From Brachypodium distachyon (Eukaryota; Streptophyta; Magnoliopsida; Poales; Poaceae): a DNA stretch of 64,000 bases. The stretch lies in NCBI RefSeq assembly GCF_000005505.3, contig NC_016132.3, positions 46,142,914-46,206,913 of the forward strand, in the 5' to 3' direction. The notes below the pieces were generated by a model that ran no database searches, had not been told where the DNA came from, and saw only the letters and a program-made list of their open reading frames with translations. How positions within the stretch are numbered: the stretch's first letter is position 1; each line of letters starts with the position of its first letter. This document shows positions 1 through 10,600 of the stretch, one piece after another. The translations under genes were made by a program, and so were the position numbers.

Positions 1-105
1 AATGATAAGTGATGTTTTGGAAATTGATCACTAGTTTCTATTGTAGTATATAACCCAAGAAGATTATAATATTTCTGAATACTATTTGAGATAAATTTAT
101 ACATA

Positions 106-204
106 CTTCCTTCGTCCGACAAAGAATGCATCTATACACTAAGTCATGTCTAGATACATCCAAATTTTGACAAACTTGAGACATCTTTTGTTGGACGGAG
201 GGAG
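106..204. mobile_element. Stowaway MITE
   Basis: A 99-bp non-coding element has near-perfect terminal inverted repeats of the CTTCCTTCGTCCGAC / ...GGACGGAGGGAG type and is flanked by TA on both sides (104-105 and 205-206). This is the signature of Stowaway (Tc1/mariner) MITEs. It lies in an intron or upstream part of the HMG-box gene. It has no coding capacity. Confidence 0.85.
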
Positions 205-594
205 TATGATTTTTGAGTTTTCAATCTAAACGTTTAAAATGATATTGGCAACTGAAGTCTTAAAAGTTTGATTGATGGTATGCCCAAAACGTATCTCATC
301 TAAAGAGTTGCTGCACTATCTAAATGTTTTTTTACTTCATCCAATCATCATCAGTGAACATATTGATTAGTTATCCTTTTTTTTAATTTGTATCATTCAC
401 TTGTTGAATTTAATATTATATATAATCAGCAATATCTTTATAGGACATGTTTGGAACATAGTTTTCCACAAGAACCCATTTAATTCCCAAAGTAGTAACA
501 TATATATTTATGTGACCATTTTACAGCCCTTGTTAAGAACTTTCATCTCTTGCACTAAGACAATATATACTGAAGCTGTTATGCTCTTTTGAAG

Positions 595-1922
595 GGAGGA
601 TTTTCGGGACAAATTTAAGGCAGAAAATCCAAGTGTAAAATCAATGCAGGATGTAAGTTTCCATCACTTTAGTGAGTATAGTTGCACATGCCCTAGTCAT
701 GTTGTAATATGTTCTACACTGCAGATAGGGAGGGCATGTGGCGAGAAATGGAATAAAATGGCATTTGAGGTTAGTATTTCCCTCTGAAGCCTGATGGCTC
801 TGTCACACTAGGTAGCTAGTCACTATAAAATTGTATCTTCCTGGTAAGGTAATATGGTTCATAGGAACAGATGGAGTGGATATGTATTTTGGCTTGTTTA
901 TGAATCACTTGTTTCGTGAAATCGTGATTTCTTTATGAAATCAATAGAAGCTCCTGTCCAAATCATCAAGAAGCCGTTGTCTTGATATTTAATTCAGTAA
1001 CTGTCCATCTTGAAAAACGAAAATGTTGTCCTTTCTTGCCTCTCCTGCGTCTTGTCTATGTTCCCACTAGCCAGGGGTGTACTGACAGTCTGACATGCAT
1101 TCTGTAGGTATCCCTGATAACTGTGGAAGTTTCATGACCTGTATGATCGGGATGGGTTCGCTACTAGGTTCATTGTTCTACTTGCTAGAAAAAGTCGAAC
1201 TACCCACCTGTAGACAGGTTTAGACATATTGAAATTGATGATGTCAGTGACCGATCCTTGCTATTATTGTTTCATCTGTACCACAACTATATGGGAAAAC
1301 GGAAACGTCTCATTGGTACAACGCATACAGATCCAGTTCCTAAATTCTGATCATATGATTAAAATTCCCATTTAGAAAATGTAAGTTGTCACATAGTTAT
1401 GTACCAGTTCTCACTTGTCCTCGACTTGCGTAAAAACCCCTTGCATGATTTGGTCAACTCTACAGTTATGACTTATGGTTGACTTGTGTAAGACCCTCGT
1501 GCATGACTTGATGACTTATGGTTGACTTGTGTAAGACCCTCGTGCATGACTTGATATTGTGCAGAGTCTTCTAAATCATCAAAACTTCCATCCATAAATA
1601 TGCTTGCTTACAAAGGAATATATGTTGCTAGACTATGAGACAAGACATTATACCACACTACGTTCGTACCCTACTGATTTTAACATTTTCACCTTGTTCA
1701 TCGTACCAGGAAAAAGTGAAGTATTATGATCTAGCTACTGAGAGGCGTGCAGAGTTTGAGAAGGCTATGGCTCAATATAACAAGAAAAAGGTTATTTTGT
1801 TTTACATGTTTATGGCACATGTGTTCCCATTTATCCTATTTTATCATGCATATGGTCACATTTTATTGTATTTCTTCAAGCAGATAAGTGGTGAACTGTC
1901 GGAGGAATCAGATTATGAGTAG
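595..1922 (+). CDS. HMG-box (HMGB-type) chromatin protein, 3' part
   Basis: Four exons can be read: 595-652, 725-769, 1710-1790 and 1884-1922 (stop TAG). All have AG/GT borders and a continuous frame, giving about 73 residues. The peptide is the second half of a plant HMG box: EDFRDKFKAENPSVKSMQD, then IGRACGEKWNKMAFE, then EKVKYYDLATERRAEFEKAM and YNKKK, followed by a very short acidic tail ending SEESDYE. HMGB proteins bend DNA non-specifically in the nucleus through this box. The exon with the start of the box (usually ending FFYFM) is not found in bases 1-594, so the gene enters from the left. The acidic tail is short for the family, which suggests one of the divergent plant HMGBs rather than the abundant HMGB1-5. 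The first 594 bases hold only intron-like AT-rich DNA and a MITE. Confidence 0.85.
1468..1553. repeat. 43-bp tandem duplication in HMGB intron
   Basis: A 43-bp unit beginning ATGACTTATGGTTGACTTG is present twice back to back (1468-1510 and 1511-1553) with essentially no differences. A more diverged partial copy precedes it at about 1425-1467. It lies in the intron between the second and third visible HMGB exons. Confidence 0.85.
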
Positions 1923-2436
1923 AAGTGAGCATTAGGTTGCCCTGAACTCCTGATGATTCCGCAAGTAATCGTATGATTCAATCAATTGTATATTACAGGA
2001 CTGAGCTTTGTAATGATTTACTGCTCCTGCAACATTGTAGACTGGTAGTTAGCGTTAAATTGACACCAAGTCTCGTACTGGTGCTATTCACCAGGACACT
2101 ATTTGTGCTTCAGGTAACTTATCTGTCGTGCGTGGTTTCGCAAATTATGATCATGTGGACAAGAGCCCCAGGCAACTCGAAAGTATGTTTATTGTTCTCC
2201 GGTGCAAACATTTCACTTAGGATAATCTTAAACGGTTAAAACATAAGCCAGGCTCTCCTCAAATATAGGATCTTGACGTTTCACATGAAGCAGATTTAAA
2301 AATATTTGCGTTATTATATAGAAATAAAAAACCTTTATATTTTTCGTCGGCCTTCATCGCCAGCGACTTAACATGGGGTCTTGGTTGACGTATCTACTTG
2401 AGTATAAATAAATATGGTAGTAATGATGGCATCGAG
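1923..2436. other. 3' UTR / intergenic spacer
   Basis: This stretch follows the HMGB stop codon. It is AT-rich, probably the 3' UTR with a possible further intron (AG at about 2000), then spacer. No convincing coding frame is seen. Confidence 0.5.
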
Positions 2437-2509
2437 GACTCCGTGGCCCAATGGATAAGGCGCTGGTCTACGGAACCAGAGATTCTGGGTTCGATCCCCA
2501 GCGGAGTCG
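2437..2509 (+). tRNA. tRNA-Arg (anticodon ACG)
   Basis: A 73-nt cloverleaf is readable. The acceptor stem GACTCCG pairs with CGGAGTC and the discriminator base is G. The D arm is GCC...GGC, the anticodon stem CTGGT/ACCAG encloses the loop CTACGGA (anticodon ACG, read as ICG), and the T arm is CTGGG-TTCGATC-CCCAG. No intron is present. A T-run (TTTTT, about 2522) downstream can act as the Pol III terminator. Internal A and B boxes (TGGCCCAATGG and GGTTCGATCC) are intact, so it is probably functional. Confidence 0.97.
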
Positions 2510-2666
2510 TCGTTGCAGTAAATTTTTGCCACCCTTCCATTTGTTGATCAAAGTTCTGGGCTGACCAGCCCCCTCCCGACGTTAAGAATGGGGTGGCATG
2601 TCAAGTTATACACACGATTAAAAAAAAGTGAGTGGTTCAAAAACAAACACTGTCCACTAGTTCCAT

Positions 2667-2760
2667 GGTAAATCGGAGAAAGAAGCAGGTTCCATATTCC
2701 CCTGTTCGGATCATGATAAATAAAGAGCAAGGATAAAAATTCCCGACGCACTTGCTGTGA
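2667..2760 (+). promoter_or_regulatory. Conserved upstream block of lipase gene A
   Basis: The block includes AGAAGCAGGTTCCATATTCC and, about 50 bases later, GGATAAAAATTCC. It recurs in the same order and orientation relative to the gene upstream of lipase gene B (reverse strand, about 7080-7165). The shared part lies roughly 100-190 bases before each start codon. GGATAAAAA is the best TATA-like candidate. Regulatory function is inferred from conservation between the two paralogues. Confidence 0.5.
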
Positions 2761-2858
2761 TTCTCAACTTTGAACAAACTATGCTTGCCGATTGAATCAC
2801 ATAACATCCGAAGTGCGAGCCGTTTTCGTCTGCGTGCTCTCGACTTGGCGAGGGAGCA

Positions 2859-4043
2859 ATGGCCAACAAGGCGGCGCCAGACCAGAAAGCCGGCGAGGCG
2901 GCAGCAAATCCGTTGGAGTTCCATGTGTATGGCCCCCGAAGCCTGTCCTCCACGAGCTGGAGAGATCTCCTTAGCTCAAGCTGGTCAGTAGAGGTCATCA
3001 CTGATCAAGTTCACAATTTACCACGGTGAATACCACGCACATTCACATACACTTGCGGACTTGCACGGTTCCGTTGCGTGCATATATGCAGGAAGAACTC
3101 CAGCTACCGGCGGATGGTGATCGCGTGCTTCATCCAGGGGGCGTACCTGCTGGAGCTGGATCGCCAGGAGAATCGCGACGGGGGAACCGCCCTGGCGCCG
3201 CAGTGGTGGCGGCCCTTCAAGTACAGGCTCGCCAAGCCGCTCGTCGACGACCGCGACGGCTCCATCTACGGCGCCGTCCTCGAGTGGGATCACCAGGCCG
3301 CTCTGTCGGGCTTCGTCCCGTTCCGCCCCGCCCGCGCGCCGGCCGCCGTCGTGGTGCTGCGGGGCACGGTGCTCAGGGCGCCCACGGTCCGGCGCGACGT
3401 GGCGGACGACCTCCGGTTCCTGGCCTGGGAGAGCCTCAAGGGCTCCGTGCGCTTCCCGGGCGCCCTGGCGGCGCTGCGGGACGCGGCGCGCAGGTTCGGC
3501 GCGGGACACGTGTGCGTGGGCGGGCACTCGCTGGGCGCCGGGTTCGCGCTGCAGGTGGGCAGGGCGCTGGCCAAGGAAGGCGTGTGCGTGGAGTGCCACG
3601 TGTTCAACCCGCCGTCGGTGTCGCTGGCCATGAGCCTCAGGGGCTTCGGCGAGCTGCTGGGCCGTGCGCGCGCGTGGATTCCCTTCGTGGGCGGATCCTC
3701 CCAGTCCCAGCAGGCTGCGGGGGACGCGGGCGGCGAGAGCGAGGCGAGGGCGGCGCTGGCGCAGACGGGGATGGGGAAGTGGCTGCCGTACCTGTACATC
3801 AACACCAACGACTACGTGTGCTGCTACTACACCGACACGGCCGGCGGGACGGCGACGGTGGCGACGGACGGCGGGGGCAAGGCAGGAGGAGGGGTGGCCA
3901 CGATGCTGGTGGTGTCCAAGGGGCCGAGCAAGTTCCTGGCGGCGCACGGGCTGGAGCAGTGGTGGGCTGACGATGTCGAGATGCAGGTGGCGCTCAACCA
4001 CAGCAAGCTCATCGGCCGCCAGCTCTGCTCGCTCTACGCCTAG
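2859..4043 (+). CDS. Class-3-lipase-like alpha/beta hydrolase (At4g10955-type), copy A
   Basis: Two exons, 2859-2983 and 3092-4043, join across GT/AG borders in the middle of a Trp codon to give about 358 aa. The start ATG gives MANKAAPDQKAGEAAANPLE, and the paralogue starts at the equivalent place. The lipase nucleophile elbow GGHSLGAG is present with Ser188. Upstream is a strand rich in AAVVVLRGT, which matches the oxyanion-side strand of class 3 lipases. Asp and His of a triad are plausible (late LYINTNDYVCCYYTD, and LNHSK near the C terminus) but not assigned. There is no signal peptide, so it is probably cytosolic or peripheral. Plant members are labelled GDSL esterase/lipase At4g10955-like, although the motif is GxSxG. 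Exon 2 is strongly GC-rich. The substrate is unknown. Confidence 0.9.
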
Positions 4044-5670
4044 GTTTATTGTTGTTGTCGTGCCCGGCGGCGGGAGCAAGGATTACTCCTAATTTCGAAA
4101 ACTTCTGAACAAAATTCATGAATAACATCTCGTTTTCTTTTGCAATGAATAGAGAGCAGAAATTGGGGAAGAATTTAATGTTTAAAACGTTTGTGCTCCT
4201 CTGGAGTGCGTGCTCTTATTCGTTTTGAGTCACCCCTACAATTTTTTAGAATGGATGTGGTTATTTCAGATGTCTGGTTTTCAAGAAAAAGTTTAAATCT
4301 CAGTTGATGCATCAGATCTGTTAGATTAAAATCTGAGTGTCATCTTGACTCTTCATTCTATCACATGTTGTCATTGGATTAAGATCGATGGCCAAACACG
4401 TCGATTAATTTCTAATTAAAAAGCAAAAGACTTCTCAATAACAAAAAGTGTATAAGAGTATGTCCACGGAAGCAGCATAACACGTGAAAAAAGTAGTCTA
4501 AAACGAGGCCAAATGATTAGAATTTTCACCCTTCATCTAATTCTTTATTTTAATTGCAATGGTTTTAGGATTGAAATCTCTAAAATTTTAATGCGCGTAG
4601 GGTTTCGTCCATCCTATACGTGTCCAGAATTATTTACCCCAACCTTTTTTTCCTTCGACAGTTACAACTCAGGGTGGGGATTCAGTTTTAACCGACCGAA
4701 CGGTTCGATTCCTCGTCTTCTTTTAAAAAAGTTATCAAAGTTTCATTTATGTAGTGTTTTGTCCATCCTATATGTGTCCCGCATTATTTACCACAACCTT
4801 TTTCCCCTCGACAGTTACAACTCAAGACGGGCATTCAGTTTAACCGACCGAACGGTTCTATACCTCCTTTTTTTTAAAAAACTTTGGTTTCTTGCAAAAT
4901 CATAAACGATCAGTTCTCAGCAAAATCAGAAACTGATGTTTTTCAGAACCAAAATTTGGGTTCGGTTCTCGGTTCTAACCGAACTAAACCGATCCGTGGC
5001 TCCTAGAAGATGCCTTTGCGCACTAGCCCTTCGTTATCAGGGACTGTGACTTTGACGAGAGAAAAGAGCTGGAGAGGAGCAAGTCGACAGTGTGGCAGTG
5101 TTCATTTTCTTAATGCACAAGCCCAAGGACTGGAGTCTTCTTTACGAGCTGTTGGATTGTTTCCTTTACTGATCGTTTGACACCCATAATTTGGGGCTAG
5201 AATTATGTAATTCATTTTGAATTTCAGAAACCAACTTATTTGGTTTGCACGGAATTGTTCATAGGAATTCAATGAAAGTTCTCATGAAATCAAACTACAA
5301 CTAATTCAAATTTCTCTGTAAAAGTCCATCATTTCTCTGGAACTGTCCCCCACTCTACAAATCATATGGTAGACAAACGTGATTTTTGAACCTGCAATTC
5401 AAATTCAACCGAATAAAATCCTATCAAAAATTAGATTTCCATTAACGGAGGGATGCCAAACTGAGTTGAAAATCATGAATGTTGGTTATGCTACATCTCA
5501 TCCACCTGCAAATTTCCATGAAACACCACCGTTCGACTTGTGTAGCATTATCACCCCAAACCTTCTCGTCCTCGACGACAACGGTGACAGTGTAGCACTG
5601 TTCATTTTTTTTTATGCATAAACTGGAAGATTAAAGTCTTGTGTATAAAACACCACCGGTGGCACACAAG
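4044..5670. other. Spacer between convergent lipase genes
   Basis: AT-rich DNA between the two convergent 3' ends. It holds a two-unit tandem repeat (separate entry) and a loosely repeated block seen at about 5090-5150 and again at about 5575-5640 (GACAGTGT.GCA.TGTTCATTT). Open frames here are short and AT-driven. No gene is supported. Confidence 0.6.
4590..4900. repeat. Two-copy ~154-bp tandem repeat
   Basis: The block GTCCATCCTATACGTGTCC ... TTATTTACC.CAACC ... CGACAGTTACAACTCA ... ACCGACCGAACGGTTC occurs at about 4607-4735 and again, with scattered substitutions, at about 4761-4885 (period near 154). It is non-coding and lies between the convergent lipase genes. Confidence 0.75.
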
Positions 5671-6959
5671 CTAAGTGCCGGCGCCCGTTGCAGCCGGCGG
5701 CGGCGCGTAGAGCGATCTGAGCTGGCGGTCGACGAGCTTGCTGTGGTTGAGCGCCACCTGCAGCTCGACGTCATCGGCCCACCACTGCTCCAGCCCGTGC
5801 GCCGCCAGGAACTTGCTCGGCCCCTTGGACACCACCAACATCCTCGCCACCCCTGCAGCCTTGCTGCCGCCATTCCCGCCGCCCCCGCCGCCGACCGCCA
5901 CGGTCGCCGTCCCGCTCGCCGCGTCGCTGTAGTAGCAGCAGATGTAGTCGTTGGTGTTGATGTACAGGTGCGGCAGCCACTTCCCCATCCCGGCCCGCGC
6001 CAGCGACGCCTTGGCCTCGCTCTCGCCGCCATCGGCATCCGCAGCGGCTTGCTGGGTGCCGCCGCCGCCCGCGTAGGGGATCCACGCGCGCACGCGGCCC
6101 CACAGCTCGCCGGCCGTCTCGGCGAACCCCCTGAGGCTCATGGCCAGCGACACGGACGGCGGGTTGAACACGTGGCACTCCACGAAGACGCCCTCCTTGG
6201 CCAGCGCCTTCCCCACCTGCAGCGCGAACCCGGCGCCCAGCGAGTGCCCGCCCACGCACACGCTGCCGGCCCCGAACCTTCGCGCCGCGCCCCGCAGCGC
6301 CGCCAGCGCGCCCGCGAAGCGGACGGAGCCCTTGAGGCTGTCCCAGGCCAGGAACCGGAGGTCGTCCACGACGTCGCGGCGGAACGTGGGCGCGCTGAGC
6401 AGCGTCCCGCGCAGCGCCACGACGGCCGCGGGCGCTCGGGCGGGGCGGAACGGGATGTAGTCCGACAGCGCCGCCTGGCGGTCCCACTCGAGGACGGCGC
6501 CGTAGATGGAGCCGTCGCGCTCGTCGACGAGCGGCTGGACGAGCCTGTACTTGAAGGGGCGCCACCACTGCGGGGCCAGCGCGGTGCGGGCGTCGCGCTT
6601 CTCCTGACGGTCCAGCTCCAGCAGGTACGCTCCCTGGATGAAGCACGCGATCGCCATCCGCCGGTAGTTGGGGTTCTTCCTGCATGATGAATCCACATTG
6701 CAACAAACGAACTTACGGAGTACTTTTCTGTAATTAATTACCAGGAGCCAAGCGCGGAGTACTTTAATTTTGGTGCAATGCAACCGTGCGAGTGAGTGTA
6801 TTGTATTGTTACTGACCAGCTTGAGCTAAGGAGATCTCGCCAGCTCGTGCACGACAGCTTGCGGGGGCCGTACACATGGAACTCGAACGGACTTGCCACA
6901 GCAGGCGCCGCCGTCGTCGCCGTATCACTGGCTTTCTGGTTCGCCGCCGGCTTGGCCAT
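5671..6959 (-). CDS. Class-3-lipase-like alpha/beta hydrolase (At4g10955-type), copy B
   Basis: Exon 1 is 6817-6959 and exon 2 is 5671-6679 on the minus strand. The donor (GCTG|GTCAGT) and acceptor (GCAG|GAAGAAC) are the same as in copy A, giving about 383 aa. The start MAKPAANQKASDTATTAAP is chosen because its ATG aligns with that of copy A. The GGHSLGAG elbow carries Ser194, at exactly the same distance from the exon 2 border as in A. The extra length is in the N terminus and in two low-complexity insertions, one Gly/Ala/Asp-rich after AWIPYAGG and one poly-Gly before SKAAGVARMLVVSKG, plus a longer C-terminal tail. Copy A lies 1.6 kb away in convergent orientation, so the pair arose by inverted duplication that included upstream DNA. 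Both reading frames are intact. Confidence 0.9.
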
Positions 6960-7649
6960 CGTTCCTTCCTCCACTGTGAAGTCGCGAGCAAGGCAGTGCT
7001 GAAACGGTTAGGACCGACGCCGAATGATATGCAGCCTGGGCAAGAATTGATTGCTTCCAGCTGAAAAGAATCGGAGAAAGCGCCTTGGAACTTTTTACCC
7101 TTGTCTTTGTTCCATCATCAGGCTCAGGCCGGAATATGGAACCTGCTTCCTTTTTCCTCAGTCGCGCATTTCTATACTAAGTTAGAACCAGTGGATTACA
7201 GTTAAGGCGCACACGATTCGCCAGCTTTTGGGGGATGCCAATCAGTCTCATCCTTGCGCTACAGAAAGATACGCTCAACGTCGACGAGAAGCATCTAAAC
7301 GAAACTGCCACTAGCACAGAATGTGCATAAATGAGGTACTTGCATGATGGAAATAAGGCTGCAGGAATCTACCCAAGACCCAGCAAATCACTTGAGGATC
7401 AAAGTGTCAAAACTCAAACTGCCTCTGCACTGCGTTAAATTTGTACAATATGGTGACGACAAACTGTACATGCCAAGACCATTTTCTGAATTTGATTTCG
7501 CCAGGTCAGGAGATTCAATTGCAAAAGAATATATCATGATCATTTGCATGAACCATGACCATATGAACTACAACTGCTATCTGAACACAAGTACACCTGA
7601 TAACTTGTAAAAGAAAATTCTCACAGCTACCTGACATACATAATCTCCA
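6960..7649. other. Shared 5' spacer of copy B / 3' spacer of CCDC174-like gene
   Basis: The part at about 7080-7165 is the inverted counterpart of the block upstream of copy A (GGAATATGGAACCTGCTTCC) and is the likely promoter of copy B. The rest, to 7649, is probably the 3' UTR of the minus-strand CCDC174-like gene. No separate gene is seen. Confidence 0.5.
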
Positions 7650-10600
7650 CTAGCTGCTAGCTGGTTGGTCATCATTGGCTGAAGATGCCTGTTTTTCCGC
7701 AGTCAACTTCTCTAGGCGTTTCTTGAGGTAAGCTTGCCTGAGTTTCTCTCTACGAGCCCAATCCTGCTCTTGTCGCCGGGATTTCATTGTAGAGGCCTTA
7801 TCCCTTGCCTCACTCACTTCCTCGTGAACCTCCCTGCAGACATGCCATGGTTCAAGTTAGTGAAAGACCTGAGAGAGATTATTGTCGACGAGAAACAAAA
7901 TTGTTGAAGTCGGAAGTTCAATGATATCACTAGTGATGGCATAATGTGGTACATGCAAGTGAATACAGGCAATCAACGGATCTAGATGAATCCTTCGTCT
8001 TAACATTTATACTGATCTACGAAGCATCAGATTTAAATTTGGGTATACAGCTTTTGTACTATTTTGTATTTTCCCGCTTAAACAATTCCTGGAGCAATGT
8101 GGATCTTTGAAAATCATCCCAGTTTCTACACAAGATACATCTCTCTTAATTGGACCGGTATTGTTCACTCGATTCGCTCCATGGTCTCAACTCCTGCACA
8201 TCTCCTGATGTATCTGGATCTCTCCACACAAGGTCTGCAACAAAGCAGATTTCCCCAGGCGTCTGCAAGCTCTTTAATTATTTTGCATTTGATTGATCCA
8301 GTATTCCAGGAGGTGCCCGAGAAGTTGGCACTTGGCATGGCTCACTGTATCGTAAATATTCACCGCTACGATTGTACGACTAACTACTATTTTTAATTAT
8401 ACTCTATATCCCAGTTTACAAGGCCTCCACATTTCCGAGGTTCAACTTTACCCATCAATTTGACCAATAAAATGTGGATTATGTGCACAAAAATTATACT
8501 CCCTCCGATCCATAATAAGTGTCTCAAGTCTAGTACAACTTTGTACTAAGTTAGTACAAAATCTGAGACACTTATTATGGATCGGAGGGAATATCACTGA
8601 ATTTGAAAGTCTCCAGTGGTACAATTTTTATGCCACATAACTCATATAGTCATAAACTATTGGTCTAACTGATGATTATAGTTAAATCTTGAAATATGTG
8701 AGCACCTTATAAACTGGGACGGAGGGAGTACTTAGACAAATTTTAACTATGACAACAGATTAAGGAAAAAATATGACACATAAGATCAAAGATCATCAGA
8801 AGGAACGAACAGGCTGAAAATAACAGAAAATTTTAGTTAATGGTTACTTCGACAGAAAGATGTTGCAATGAGGGAAAAAAAATCAAGGAACATAAAAAAT
8901 TAACATATGCAGTTTTGTAGTCGCACCTACCACCACGATGTGCAATGCACCCCTTACTAGTAAACAGTTCTGGTACTTTATAGACTACAGTTACCGGTAG
9001 TCTACACATAAAGCAGCTAAACACAGCTTGCACACTAAAGCAGCTAAACACAGCTTGTACAGATTTGCAAACTGCCTTACTGACAGAAAGAGGATACTAG
9101 TCAACAATGTGTTGCCTGTTCGGTTTAGGGGCATGAATGTTGTGATGGGTTGCAACAAGTCATCTATGGGCTATTGGGCATCTCATGCTAAACAAAGCAA
9201 TTGTGCACGATATGCCAGCATTAAAAGGCACAAAATGGAAACTGCGACTGGGAGCCCAATTCATGTTCAGTGGTATGCAAGCATCAAATACTTACATGTG
9301 TTAGGGATACCAGTTCCAACCTTTTTATACATATCTGCTAAAGCAACACTTCCATTTTGGTTTCTCAAGAACAAACAAGGAATGCCAAATAACACATTTC
9401 ATGGATGATATAAATAACACAGAAGTTTAGTGGTGTCAACGCAGCAACTGTTCAAAGAGAACTGTATGTCCATACCTGACAAAGCGCTTGTGCTCATCTT
9501 GGTCAATTGTTGTACCAGTTCGTCCAAGACCCATTGGTTTGGCATTTGGCATAGAATCAACACACTCATTTTCTGGTTCTGTGTTCTCAGAGACAGCATG
9601 GCTATCTGGCTGCCGAGGCTCATTGACTTGATAAAAACTTTTCTGGAAGAAATCAACACAATATTTCTCTTTGTCTTCTTCATCAGGTAGCTCGCCTCTT
9701 GATAATTTTTCATACAACTCTGCCTTCTTTTCTAGGGCAGAATAACACACAGAACCATCTTTCACAGCTTTCAGCTCCAACTTATCTCTATTGCAAAAGA
9801 AAATATTAGAGAGATATCAGTTAGGTCAAGAGCATGTGTCAGAGCAAATTGAAAAGAATTGTAGAGCAAATGAAACGAGATACCAACGCGTGACAACAGA
9901 ATGAAAAAAAAATGACACGTTGACATTACGAAATGAAGATGCTTAGAAAAAGTTACATGGAAAGAAGAAAAGAGTTCGGCTATTATTGGACGGCAGTCCT
10001 GTATGTTCATACTTCATAGTACACGAGCAACTGACCAGCAAAAATCAAATAGCTGTTAGCAACTTAGCAGGCGTCTCATTTCAATTAGATTCACTCTTAA
10101 TTTCCAACACATGTTGCTAGGGAAAACCAAACCATTTTGTAGTGGAAAGCCAAACAATGTACCAGCACATGCAACCATTCCTTCCCCCGACAAAAAAATA
10201 CAACAGTTCCCTCCTTTATTTTCTAGCGGTACCACCGCCAAGGAAATGATTATAAGTGTTCTTCTCATTCAAGAAATAATTCAATGATACCTTATACAAA
10301 GAGACAGCAAACAATGATCTCGACTAACTACTATATTTAATTATACTCTATTTTGTAAACAACAACAAGAATTATGGGACGGAGGGAGTAGTACTTTTTC
10401 TTAAGATCCAGCTTGCATGTTAATAATAGCAAATATGAACCTCCTGCAACTTTTTTTGTCACAGAATCCAATATTATTATCATGGAGAAATCCTGACTTA
10501 CGACTCAGTCCTCATACTAGAGCAACAAGCACCTAATGCTGATACAAATGAAATTCTTCCTTCCTAACACAAATCACAAAAACAATAATTGGTAAGAGCA

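Noticed and set aside
3018..4079. A 353-codon minus-strand frame across the lipase gene A
   Set aside because: It is the GC-rich antisense shadow of exon 2. It is composed of R/P/A/H-rich sequence without domains, while the sense frame has the lipase motif.
5641..6687. A 348-codon plus-strand frame across lipase gene B
   Set aside because: Antisense shadow of a GC-rich exon; same composition as the shadow in gene A.
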